Positions 46,562 to 54,645 of a stretch of DNA of 64,000 bases are shown in pieces. Below the pieces are notes generated by a model. It was not told the origin of the DNA, made no database searches, and saw nothing but the letters and a program-made list of their open reading frames with translations. Made by a program: the position numbers and the translations under genes. Numbering within the stretch: the first letter of the stretch is position 1; each line of letters begins with the position of its first letter. Source of the DNA: Armatimonadota bacterium (lineage in GTDB: Bacteria; Armatimonadota; HRBIN16); NCBI GenBank assembly GCA_026003175.1, contig BPGT01000007.1, positions 56,057-120,056 of the forward strand, read 5' to 3'.

Positions 46562-46586
46562 GCCCCGCCCCATTCTGGGGCGGGGC
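46562..46586. terminator. Perfect 10-bp hairpin between convergent genes
   Basis: GCCCCGCCCC, loop ATTCT, GGGGCGGGGC. It lies 5 bases after the stop of the plus-strand gene and 36 bases after the stop of the large helicase gene on the other strand. No U run follows, but a bidirectional terminator role is likely. Confidence 0.6.
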
Positions 46587-46621
46587 ATGGGCTGGTTGTA
46601 TCCGGCGCAGGAGAAGCGCCG

Positions 46622-49600
46622 TCATCCTAACTCTCCCTCCGGTTGTCGGGTGGGGGTGCCGAACACGTCAGGATAGTGGGCAACCTGCGACGCAAAATCA
46701 CCGTCGTAGCGGATAACCACTACCCGATATCCACTTTCCACCAGCGCTTGACGGGTAGATTTGTCCTGTTCCCTTTGCTCGGGGGTATCATGTACGGAAC
46801 CATCGCAAAACACGCACACATTCGGATGGTAGATGAAGTCTGCGACGCATCGCGGATGCTCTATCGCCTTCTGAGCGTCGTCGGGCAAGCGATAGCCCTG
46901 CTCATACAGCCAGGTCAGGAAACGGCGTTCCAACTCGGAACGTTCATCGGTCAGCGATAGCAGCCACTGTAGATGTTCCTGGCGGCTACGATGGTTCACC
47001 TGAACCTCCGTGTGGGAGTGGGCTATCTGTATCAGCCACTTGCGCACTGCATGGCGATTAAGTTGGAGCGCCTCAGGTTGGTTGCTAAACGACAGCAAGC
47101 ACTCGTAACAAGCGGCGTAACAGCCAGGTTTGAGGTCGTTTCCATGTTCGTCAAAGTGCAAACGGAGGAGTGCGGCTCGGGCAACCCGAGCCAGAGCATC
47201 AGATTCCTCTACCAGACGGCGCAACACGCCCGTGCCGCCTTCCGCTACCTCCACTAGCAGGATGGCACGATGCTTCTCTTTGCCCATGCGCCATCCTGCC
47301 AGCTCATTCTCTTCAATCTCAAAGGTGCTCTCAATGCCTCGCTGCAGGGCGTATTGCAGCGAAGCTTCGGCTTGCTCGTCCTTCCACCATTCCTGCCACA
47401 GAGGACGCAAGAGCAACACGTTCTGCGTGTCTTGCACCGCTATACGCAGATTCCTCAGGTCGGGAGTGCGCCCGATTCGGGATGTTACTAATTCATCGGA
47501 AACCGTCACGTCGCCACTCTGCATGTCTATCTGGAAGCCGCTGCGGTCGCCCCCTCGCCATCCGTGGTTGACGGACAGCAGGGTAGCCGAGGGAGCATAG
47601 AGGAGTTCGACGACAGCACTATCTTTGTGATACGCAATGGCTTTCAACACACGCGAACCGTCCGCCTCTGGTGCGAACTGGAAGAAGGTCTCTACATGGT
47701 AGCCTCGTCGCATCCGCTCTTCCTCAGTCGCGGTGATGCGCTCACGGCGGCGGGTGCGTACGTTCGGCATATCGAGCAAAGAGGCAATCAGGCTATTCTC
47801 CCCGTCGAGGCGCGTGTTACATACTGGGCACAGGTCGTGTTCTGGTTGAGTGAACGCACCACAGGTATAGCACAAGCGTCGCCTCATCACGCGCTGTTCC
47901 AAACCACCTGGTGGCGATTGGAAGCCTACTGCCTGCCACTTAGCTCCCTCATGATACAGGATGTTGCCTGGCGCGAACTCGCGTACCGCCAGGAAACGCG
48001 GACGGCTAATGAACTCACCCACCTCACCACGAGGTACCCATGCCCGGACAGGCAGAGCGGGGAAATTGTAGCCCGGCAAGAACCCTTCAGTTGCCAAGTA
48101 ACGATACGGGTAGAAGTCGCTTTCCTCACGAGCGACGTCAATCTGCAGCAACAAGTTGCGCTGTCGTACTGCCTCCCTCTGGCGGTACTCCGCTGCCAAC
48201 TGTTCTTCGCGGACACGGGTGGTTTGCAGCTGGCTGGATGCCTCCTTTAGCTGTTGCATTGCTGAGCGATACAACTCGCGCCATCGGTCAAAAGCGCGGT
48301 CGAACTGCTCGGGCGCCTGTTCCACTACGGAGCGTATCCATTCCTCTGTCAGCCAGCCAACGGACGGGAACAGACCGGGTTCCGCATGAAGCATCTGTTG
48401 CACGCGCTGTACCACTCGTTCTTGGCGCGACCGGTCTAAACGTATCTGCTGAGCGGCGTTCTCCTGCAGGGGCAGGTCAGGATACTGAGTGACATCTATC
48501 ACGCTGTCCATGCTCTCTCGCAAGGGCAGCCTCACCTCAGCCAACCACACTGCGTGGATGTGCGCCCGCAATAATGCCTCATTGTTGAGGTCGAATCGGG
48601 GTGGACGTACCGAGCCCGCTACCATCTGCTCGCGGTGACGGAAGAAATACTGGTCGTGATGGCTGCCTGCGCCACAATAGGTGAACACCATGCCGGGCTG
48701 ACCCTGGCGCCCTGCCCGTCCACTGCGCTGGGCATAGTTGGCTGGGGTAGGAGGAACGTTGCGCAGATGCACTATGTCCAGGTCGGCAATGTCTACCCCC
48801 AGCTCCATTGTCGGCGAGCAGACCAGATACGGCAGACGCCTGCCTACTTCCGCCCGTTCCTGTTCGCTGAGGTCATCCCAGCGGAAGCGTTTCTCTCGTC
48901 TCTCCCGCTCTCCCGTCGCCACTACCTGCGCAGTGTGCTCTCGCGCTTCCAGTTCCTTCAACCACCGCGAGGACTCCCCGTACAGCTGCTGGAAGAAGGG
49001 ATTGACCCGACGCGGTACCTGTATCTCGCTGAACGCGGATCGCCGCGTCACGATGGGGTCTGGAGGAGGTGCAGAACCATCCCCTTCACACCAGAGCAAC
49101 CTCGCTGCATCCAGACGGTACCGTTTGTGGTCATTGGCTGTTTCCTCCTGCAGAAACCCCTGTGCTACCAGCAATCTGAGTAGCCCATCCAGCAACGGCT
49201 CATATTCCTCTGGAGACAGCTGGAGGCTGCGACGCAGGAATTGACCTATCGTGCTGTTGGGGGTGAGCTTGAACCCTTCCACCTCACGCGAGGATCTGCC
49301 TGTTCGCACAAAATACGACGCTGAACGGAGTTCGTTTACAGAGGGGTCTATTCCCCAGAACTCGTTCAGGTGCTGCTCGCATCGGGCACGCAACTGACGC
49401 AGGGTATCCTCTTTGAGGATACGACAGTCTATTGCCATCCGACGGCGGAAGAAGTCCAGTATCGGTTTTACCAACGCCCTCCGGTGTGACGGCTTCAATG
49501 TAGCCATCTTCACGGAGAACTGCCATTTGGTATCGTCCTGACATAGTTCGTCCAGCCCCTCATACTCGATACGCAGCAGACCGCTGTCTTCCAAATTCGG

Positions 49601-51733
49601 CACCAACACGCGCCACTCACCACGTAGATCCTCGTACAAGCGGTACTCGGTGAGGTCGGTAAAGGTTCTCCAAACCTGTTGTCCAGCGGGTGAGCTAGCT
49701 TCCAGTTGCGCATTACGAGCGATATCTGAAATCTCCAGACAGCACTTCCGTACCACCTCTGCAGCAATATTATGAAACTCTAGCTGCTTGTGTTCGCGCA
49801 AAGCGGCGTACAATGCACTGCGTAGCAGCAGCTTCTGCACAAAGTCATTGAAATGCCCCGCTTGCAGGGAGGCGTCCTGACGGTTGTCGGTGAAGGAGAG
49901 CAGTTTGCTTTGTGCTGCTCCGGTCAGGCGGGCATGCCTGAGCAACGAGAGCGCGAGTATGGTGGTCGCGCTGGATCGCCCCTCACTGGACAGCGAAGCC
50001 AGCTTGGAGTATTCCGCCTCGCGTCCTGTGTAGAACTCGCCACATTGCAGGCAAAGGGAGAACGGTTCTGGTTGCCACCACATCTTCACCGATCCCTTGC
50101 GCTCTTCCCAAGTGAACCGGCCATCAGGGAATACCCACACTGCTCGGGGAACGCGGTTGCGCCAGCTGTTCTTGATCTTGCCTCGCCCATCATACCACTC
50201 AACCGGTATCTGCTCCTCGTTCCAATCCTCCCCCTCAGGGAGCACCATCAAATAGCCGGGCACACCTTCCGCTTCATCACTACCCTCCGTGCTCTGCACA
50301 TAGGGAACGAACCATCCTTCCATCTGCAGCACGCGGTAATACTCCTGACCACATTGGCGACAAAAGCGCAACGGCAGGAATAGACGACCTCCCTCCGTCT
50401 GCACCTGCTCGCCCAATGAGAACTCGCGTCTGTCTGTGCTCTCACAAGTGGCGTAGAGGGAACGTCCTTGAGCAAGAAACTGGTGCAGTTTGAAGGCGAA
50501 CACGCGTGTACCCTCCTCACGCTGCAACTGTCCCCCTGTTGCCAGCACCTGGCGCAAGCGCTCCTCACAGACCGAGTGGTCTATGCCTGTCTCCTGAGCC
50601 AGCTGCTGAGCCGCTTCGGAGAGGGTGCGCGGCATGCGCCTCTTGAACTTGCCTTCTTCTTCTTTCTCGATGCCGAACTGGTGCTCTACCCAGCGAGCGA
50701 GCGGATGGTGACGGAAATCCCCTCGTAGCTCCCGCAGAAACTGTTCCTCCTGTTGCTGGAGCACGCTCCGTAGCTGCTCAGCGGACGGCTCTCCGCCTTC
50801 CGTATAGGGCACGACCGTCTCTTCAATCACCTGGTCGACAGTGAAGAGATGACCAAATAGACGTGAGGCGAACTCAGCGACGGCAGCGCGTCTTTGCCAT
50901 GCGGTAGCTTCGCGGTCGGAAACCATGGTGGCGCTGGTGCCAATATGGAGGATGTCCGGCGCTGCACACCGCTCTTTCAGGCGTCGAATCAGCATCGCCA
51001 CGTCCGCCCCCTGCCGTCCCCGATAGGTGTGTACTTCATCCATCACCAGGAAGCGTAATCCGTCACCTTCTATGCGTTGCAGGAAACGCTGGTCCTCTGG
51101 GCGCACAAGCATCAACTCCACCATCACGTAGTTCGTAAGCAAGATTTGTGGCGGACGCTGGCGCAGGTGATCGCGCTCCTCATTACTGGTCTCGCCTGTG
51201 TAGCGGGCAAAGGTGATAGGAAACTGCTCGCCTGTGCGTCGTTCATAGCCCTCTTTCAGTCTCTGCAGTGCTCCATACTGCGAGTTGACCAGCGCGTTCA
51301 TCGGGTAGACGATGAGCGCAACGGTATGCTCGACCTGTGGAGGGCGGCGTAGTATCGAATCAACGATGGGGATGAAGTAGCACAGGCTCTTACCCGAACC
51401 GGTACCACTGGTGACCACGAACGACTTGCCCTGATTCGCCAGAGCGACCGCTTCTGCCTGGTGCTGGTAGAGGTGATACGGACTACCATTAGGCAGGCGG
51501 AAGATGGCGGCGGTGTGGGTAGTAATGTCTCCGCGCACTACCAGCTCGTCTACGGTGGGACCGCGACCATAGGAAGGGCTAAGTTGCAGCAGGAAGTCCG
51601 GCCAGAGTTCCGCTTGTTGGATGACCATCTGCTCAATATATTGCATGATGCGCTCGTCGCGCACGTGGATGAACGAGCGAACAAACTCGCGATACTCATC
51701 CATAACACGGCGGTGCAGATCAAAGATAGTCAT
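46622..51733 (-). CDS. DEAD/DEAH-DUF1998 helicase with C-terminal nuclease-like segment
   Basis: A 1703-aa superfamily 2 helicase of the DUF1998 group, related to MrfA, DISARM DrmA/DrmB and Druantia DruE. Seen: Walker A TSGTGSGKS (Lys115), box II MDEVH (Asp232), motif VI region QRSGRAGRQGQPG, several CxxC pairs (CRQCG, CLQCG, CYTCG, CPVC), and a DUF1998 end with CYAACYECL. After it, about residues 1620-1700 resemble a Vsr/DUF559 PD-(D/E)xK fold (ADFIYHPNVCVFCDGSVHD). It is last of the minus-strand defence genes, with a degraded REP in the 79-bp gap upstream. Probably an anti-phage DNA translocase; target unknown. Confidence 0.75.
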   Translation of the reverse strand: MTIFDLHRRVMDEYREFVRSFIHVRDERIMQYIEQMVIQQAELWPDFLLQLSPSYGRGPTVDELVVRGDITTHTAAIFRLPNGSPYHLYQHQAEAVALANQGKSFVVTSGTGSGKSLCYFIPIVDSILRRPPQVEHTVALIVYPMNALVNSQYGALQRLKEGYERRTGEQFPITFARYTGETSNEERDHLRQRPPQILLTNYVMVELMLVRPEDQRFLQRIEGDGLRFLVMDEVHTYRGRQGADVAMLIRRLKERCAAPDILHIGTSATMVSDREATAWQRRAAVAEFASRLFGHLFTVDQVIEETVVPYTEGGEPSAEQLRSVLQQQEEQFLRELRGDFRHHPLARWVEHQFGIEKEEEGKFKRRMPRTLSEAAQQLAQETGIDHSVCEERLRQVLATGGQLQREEGTRVFAFKLHQFLAQGRSLYATCESTDRREFSLGEQVQTEGGRLFLPLRFCRQCGQEYYRVLQMEGWFVPYVQSTEGSDEAEGVPGYLMVLPEGEDWNEEQIPVEWYDGRGKIKNSWRNRVPRAVWVFPDGRFTWEERKGSVKMWWQPEPFSLCLQCGEFYTGREAEYSKLASLSSEGRSSATTILALSLLRHARLTGAAQSKLLSFTDNRQDASLQAGHFNDFVQKLLLRSALYAALREHKQLEFHNIAAEVVRKCCLEISDIARNAQLEASSPAGQQVWRTFTDLTEYRLYEDLRGEWRVLVPNLEDSGLLRIEYEGLDELCQDDTKWQFSVKMATLKPSHRRALVKPILDFFRRRMAIDCRILKEDTLRQLRARCEQHLNEFWGIDPSVNELRSASYFVRTGRSSREVEGFKLTPNSTIGQFLRRSLQLSPEEYEPLLDGLLRLLVAQGFLQEETANDHKRYRLDAARLLWCEGDGSAPPPDPIVTRRSAFSEIQVPRRVNPFFQQLYGESSRWLKELEAREHTAQVVATGERERREKRFRWDDLSEQERAEVGRRLPYLVCSPTMELGVDIADLDIVHLRNVPPTPANYAQRSGRAGRQGQPGMVFTYCGAGSHHDQYFFRHREQMVAGSVRPPRFDLNNEALLRAHIHAVWLAEVRLPLRESMDSVIDVTQYPDLPLQENAAQQIRLDRSRQERVVQRVQQMLHAEPGLFPSVGWLTEEWIRSVVEQAPEQFDRAFDRWRELYRSAMQQLKEASSQLQTTRVREEQLAAEYRQREAVRQRNLLLQIDVAREESDFYPYRYLATEGFLPGYNFPALPVRAWVPRGEVGEFISRPRFLAVREFAPGNILYHEGAKWQAVGFQSPPGGLEQRVMRRRLCYTCGAFTQPEHDLCPVCNTRLDGENSLIASLLDMPNVRTRRRERITATEEERMRRGYHVETFFQFAPEADGSRVLKAIAYHKDSAVVELLYAPSATLLSVNHGWRGGDRSGFQIDMQSGDVTVSDELVTSRIGRTPDLRNLRIAVQDTQNVLLLRPLWQEWWKDEQAEASLQYALQRGIESTFEIEENELAGWRMGKEKHRAILLVEVAEGGTGVLRRLVEESDALARVARAALLRLHFDEHGNDLKPGCYAACYECLLSFSNQPEALQLNRHAVRKWLIQIAHSHTEVQVNHRSRQEHLQWLLSLTDERSELERRFLTWLYEQGYRLPDDAQKAIEHPRCVADFIYHPNVCVFCDGSVHDTPEQREQDKSTRQALVESGYRVVVIRYDGDFASQVAHYPDVFGTPTRQPEGELG

Positions 51734-51812
51734 GCCCGTTCACTTCCTCCCCCTGCCTGTGTCGTGCGTGCTTTAGCCTGCTACAAACGCGCACACCACC
51801 TGCGGATGCTGT

Positions 51813-52304
51813 TCATCCTGAGAATAAGGTGAGCTGTGCTAGCCCTGCAACTCGCGCGAACTCCGCCCAGCCGATGCATTGGACGTTCTCTAGCATACAA
51901 GCCATCTGAACCGCTCTGTCATCCGACACAACCGTTGCTTGTAACACCTTTGCAGCTGCAACCACTTGTGCGTCCGCCGCCTTCCGACCGCTGCAACTAC
52001 TCCAGAAACCAGGGTAACCTTGCTTCCCTATCTTTATCTGCTCGCCATAACATTGATCAATCCTTTGCCATTCTGCACTCAGGTTGGGTGTCTTGTTAAT
52101 CTTCACCACGAACTGGCGATTTGCCTTCTCCCATTTCTCGAGAACATCTTTTAGAGCGTCATCAATTCGGCATATCTCTCTATAGACGCCCTCTGGTACC
52201 ATCAATCGTTGCTGCACTATCATCCCAAGCAGATTCCTCATCCGCTTTCTAAAGTGTCGATGCAGGTTTATCAAAGCATCAGCATCTAACACGTAGGCGT
52301 CCAT
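51813..52304 (-). CDS. PIN-like (DUF4411-type) protein
   Basis: A 163-aa protein. It starts YVLDADALINLH, with the first PIN-fold Asp, and continues VPEGVYREI, KAADAQVVAAA and VVSDDRAV with further acidic residues in the expected order. DUF4411 PIN-like proteins are commonly encoded next to XRE-ImmA/IrrE proteins as a toxin-antitoxin-like pair. Here it starts 15 bp after such a gene. A metal-dependent RNase role is inferred. Confidence 0.7.
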   Translation of the reverse strand: MDAYVLDADALINLHRHFRKRMRNLLGMIVQQRLMVPEGVYREICRIDDALKDVLEKWEKANRQFVVKINKTPNLSAEWQRIDQCYGEQIKIGKQGYPGFWSSCSGRKAADAQVVAAAKVLQATVVSDDRAVQMACMLENVQCIGWAEFARVAGLAQLTLFSG

Positions 52305-52319
52305 GTAACCTCTTCCACG

Positions 52320-53552
52320 TCACCCTACCTCTGAACGAGCCCACTCCAGAAACTGGTAGGCTTGAGCCACCTTCATTTCTAAAATGTCCGCCAAGTCTAC
52401 AGGTGAGAAGAAGCCTTGTTCGCTGGCTTTAAGCAGCACGCGTATCGCCGAGAAACCCAGTTCTCGCAATTTCCTTTCACGCTGCGTTACGCCCTTGCCA
52501 GAGCGTGGGCGTGCCCATAACTTCTGCTGTTCCCACTGCTCGCGTTTCTGGCGATACAGATCGGGTGGTGCAAGCCCCATCTCTTGCAACATAATCAACA
52601 CAACATGACGGCTGACCAAAAGGGGAGCACGGATCTCGTCCAGCACCTTGTCCGACCATCTTTCTTGAAACTGTCGCCGATTCAGCTGTTTCAGCCTGTC
52701 TTCCAGCAGTTCCCTTGGCAAGAGCATTCGGGCAGCGAAGCGGTTAGCAAGCGGCTCCACGCCATGCGTTCCTTCTCTACCATAGAAGTCGCACGCAATT
52801 CCTTCCTCATCTGCAGGAGTGGTAATGAGATGCGCGTATTCGTGTAGCAGGGTGAACATTCTTCCTGTAGCGGTCTCTACGTCCTGATGATTGACCAGAA
52901 TGAAGGGATAACGCGAGCGACCCCACAAAGAAGCTCCGCGTATCTCCTTGGGGTCCAGTCTCATCTGCATACAGAACACCCCTAGCTGCTCTATACGCGA
53001 ACGCCACCACAGAAACGCCTCTTCTGGACTCTCCCACTGCTTACGTATTTGCTCGTTGAAACCCAGCCTCTGCTGCTCTCTGCTAACCAGTAAGTCAACG
53101 TCGCGGGTATCGCTGCGCTCCACATGGACATGCCAGACGATACCTTGCTCCTCGACAAGAGTTACCAGAAGATCCGCCATCTCCATAAAGCGATGCAGAC
53201 TTTGCAGGGTGGTAAAGCTAAGCCTCTCCTTCTCTTGAGACAGTCCTCTGAAGCTCAGCGGCAATTGTCTCTGCGGAGGGTCTTTCATAAAGAAGTAGCC
53301 CACCGGGCAGCGATAGATCTCGGAAAGGGTTTCTAGGTGCTCCAGCTGGGGAGCAGATTGACCACTTTCCCAGAGACCCAGTTCCTCTTTGGAAACAGGC
53401 GCGTAGTAGCGACGTTGCAACCGCCGCGATAACTCCTCTACCTCCTGAGGTGAGAGGTTCATCTGCTGACGAAGTTGCCTCAAGGTGCTGGGAATCACCC
53501 AGTTTGTAGTTGTCTCACCCGTGTTCATACTACCCTGCGCATGTCTTAGCAA
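52320..53552 (-). CDS. XRE-ImmA/IrrE regulator/metallopeptidase
   Basis: A 410-aa protein with an N-terminal helix-turn-helix (about residues 20-80, LRQLRQQMNLSPQEVEELS) and an ImmA/IrrE zinc peptidase domain holding HEYAH (His237-His241) and a downstream Glu-rich helix (VEPLANRFAARMLLP). It pairs with the DUF4411-type gene right after it and is probably its antitoxin/repressor. The start is uncertain: 53552 or the ATG at 53528. Confidence 0.75.
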   Translation of the reverse strand: MLRHAQGSMNTGETTTNWVIPSTLRQLRQQMNLSPQEVEELSRRLQRRYYAPVSKEELGLWESGQSAPQLEHLETLSEIYRCPVGYFFMKDPPQRQLPLSFRGLSQEKERLSFTTLQSLHRFMEMADLLVTLVEEQGIVWHVHVERSDTRDVDLLVSREQQRLGFNEQIRKQWESPEEAFLWWRSRIEQLGVFCMQMRLDPKEIRGASLWGRSRYPFILVNHQDVETATGRMFTLLHEYAHLITTPADEEGIACDFYGREGTHGVEPLANRFAARMLLPRELLEDRLKQLNRRQFQERWSDKVLDEIRAPLLVSRHVVLIMLQEMGLAPPDLYRQKREQWEQQKLWARPRSGKGVTQRERKLRELGFSAIRVLLKASEQGFFSPVDLADILEMKVAQAYQFLEWARSEVG

Positions 53553-53596
53553 GCTGTATCGCGTTTACGAACGACTGCATGCTCCTGCTGCCTCTA

Positions 53597-53743
53597 GGCA
53601 CGCTAAAGCGTGCACTGCAAACCACTATTGCGACTCAAGCTGGGCACGCTAAAGCGTGCACTACAAGCTCCTATTCGTTAGTAGTGCAGGCTTTAGCCTG
53701 CTAGCGAGCTCTACCCGTTAGTAGTACAGGCTTTAGCCTGCTT
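53597..53743. repeat. REP hairpins right of the ImmA gene
   Basis: Four REP units near the transposase gene: two of the GCACGC-TTTA-GCGTGC stem (53597-53620, 53642-53666, read on the minus strand) and two of the GCAGGC-TTTA-GCCTGC stem (53681-53705, 53721-53743). Each has GTAGT, or a one-base variant, on its 5' side. Confidence 0.75.
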
Positions 53744-53786
53744 ACAAGGTTCCCATTCGCCTGCCCGATAAACACAATCCGCATCC

Positions 53787-54380
53787 CTACTCATCCCAAC
53801 CTTTACCGTAATCGCCAATGGGGAACGCATCCCACCACTGGCGTAACTGCTGCTCACCATAGGAGTGCCAGTACCAGTGGATGCTGCTCACCTTCCATTC
53901 TCTCGCCCGGCGCACGTAGCCATGCTTGATAGGGTTGTAGTGAATGTAGTTTACCGTTGCCCAGTAATGTCGCTCCGAGCGGATAGCGCGGTCTGCATAT
54001 TGATACCACACTTTCCGCCCAAGCGTGTTGTCCTCGATATTCCATTGACGGGATGTCGCACCATGCACCCTGCGGAACACCTCTGGCAGCACACTGAAAT
54101 CCGGTACCACAGCCAGAACGTGATAGTGGTTAGGCAGCACCACCCACGCGCGTAATTCTATCCCATGTTGCGTGCACTGCTCGAACAGCCTGTCCAACAG
54201 TTGCTCGCGCCTGTCTACGGTGTTCATCAGGTGACGGTGCTCGTAACAGGCAGCGGTGAGCAGATAGTATATTGCCTCTCGCTCTGGGTGCGGTGGGCGG
54301 TGAGGCGGGAAGCCTCGTTGACGGCGTTCCTCCACCAGCAGGCGACGTTCTTCCTCGTTGAGATGGCGGTAGAGATACAT
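53787..54380 (-). CDS. REP-associated tyrosine transposase (RAYT, Y1/IS200-like)
   Basis: A 197-aa single-domain HUH transposase. Seen: HUH motif NHYHVL (His85, His87) and the Tyr in WATVNYIHYNPIKHGYV (Tyr145). RAYTs recognise REP hairpins that carry a GTAG tag 5' of the stem. Such REPs flank this gene on both sides. ATG 54380 has AGGAAGGGA upstream and is preferred over a longer frame. It interrupts the defence cargo between the ImmA gene and the methyltransferase gene. Confidence 0.85.
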   Translation of the reverse strand: MYLYRHLNEEERRLLVEERRQRGFPPHRPPHPEREAIYYLLTAACYEHRHLMNTVDRREQLLDRLFEQCTQHGIELRAWVVLPNHYHVLAVVPDFSVLPEVFRRVHGATSRQWNIEDNTLGRKVWYQYADRAIRSERHYWATVNYIHYNPIKHGYVRRAREWKVSSIHWYWHSYGEQQLRQWWDAFPIGDYGKGWDE

Positions 54381-54420
54381 GTTACATTCCCTTCCTGCCT
54401 TTTGGGATATACGATGCACA

Positions 54421-54645
54421 GCGCACGTTAAAGCGTGTATGACGAACCTCCATCGCGATCCGATCTTGGGCACGCTAAAGCGTGCACTACAAACCTCATG
54501 TTGTTTCCACCATTCGTTAGTAGTGCAGGCTTTAGCCTGCTAATGCGCACTGAAGTGCGCACTACGAACCTCATCCTCATCACCTCTTCTCGCTGGTAGT
54601 GCATGCTTTAGCCTGCTAATGCGCACTGAAGTGCGCACTACCAGC
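54421..54645. repeat. REP hairpins left of the methyltransferase stop
   Basis: REP units at about 54421-54448 (degenerate), 54468-54495, 54519-54570 (two units) and 54595-54645 (two units). Stem types are GCACGC/GCGTGC, GCAGGC/GCCTGC and GCGCAC/GTGCGC, with the GTAGT tag. The last one reaches into the end of the methyltransferase gene and supplies its stop codon. Confidence 0.75.

Noticed and set aside
46622-51733. Calling the large helicase DruE of a Druantia system
   Set aside because: No other Druantia gene (DruH, DruM, DruF, DruG or DruA-D type) is recognised beside it; only the family-level call is kept.
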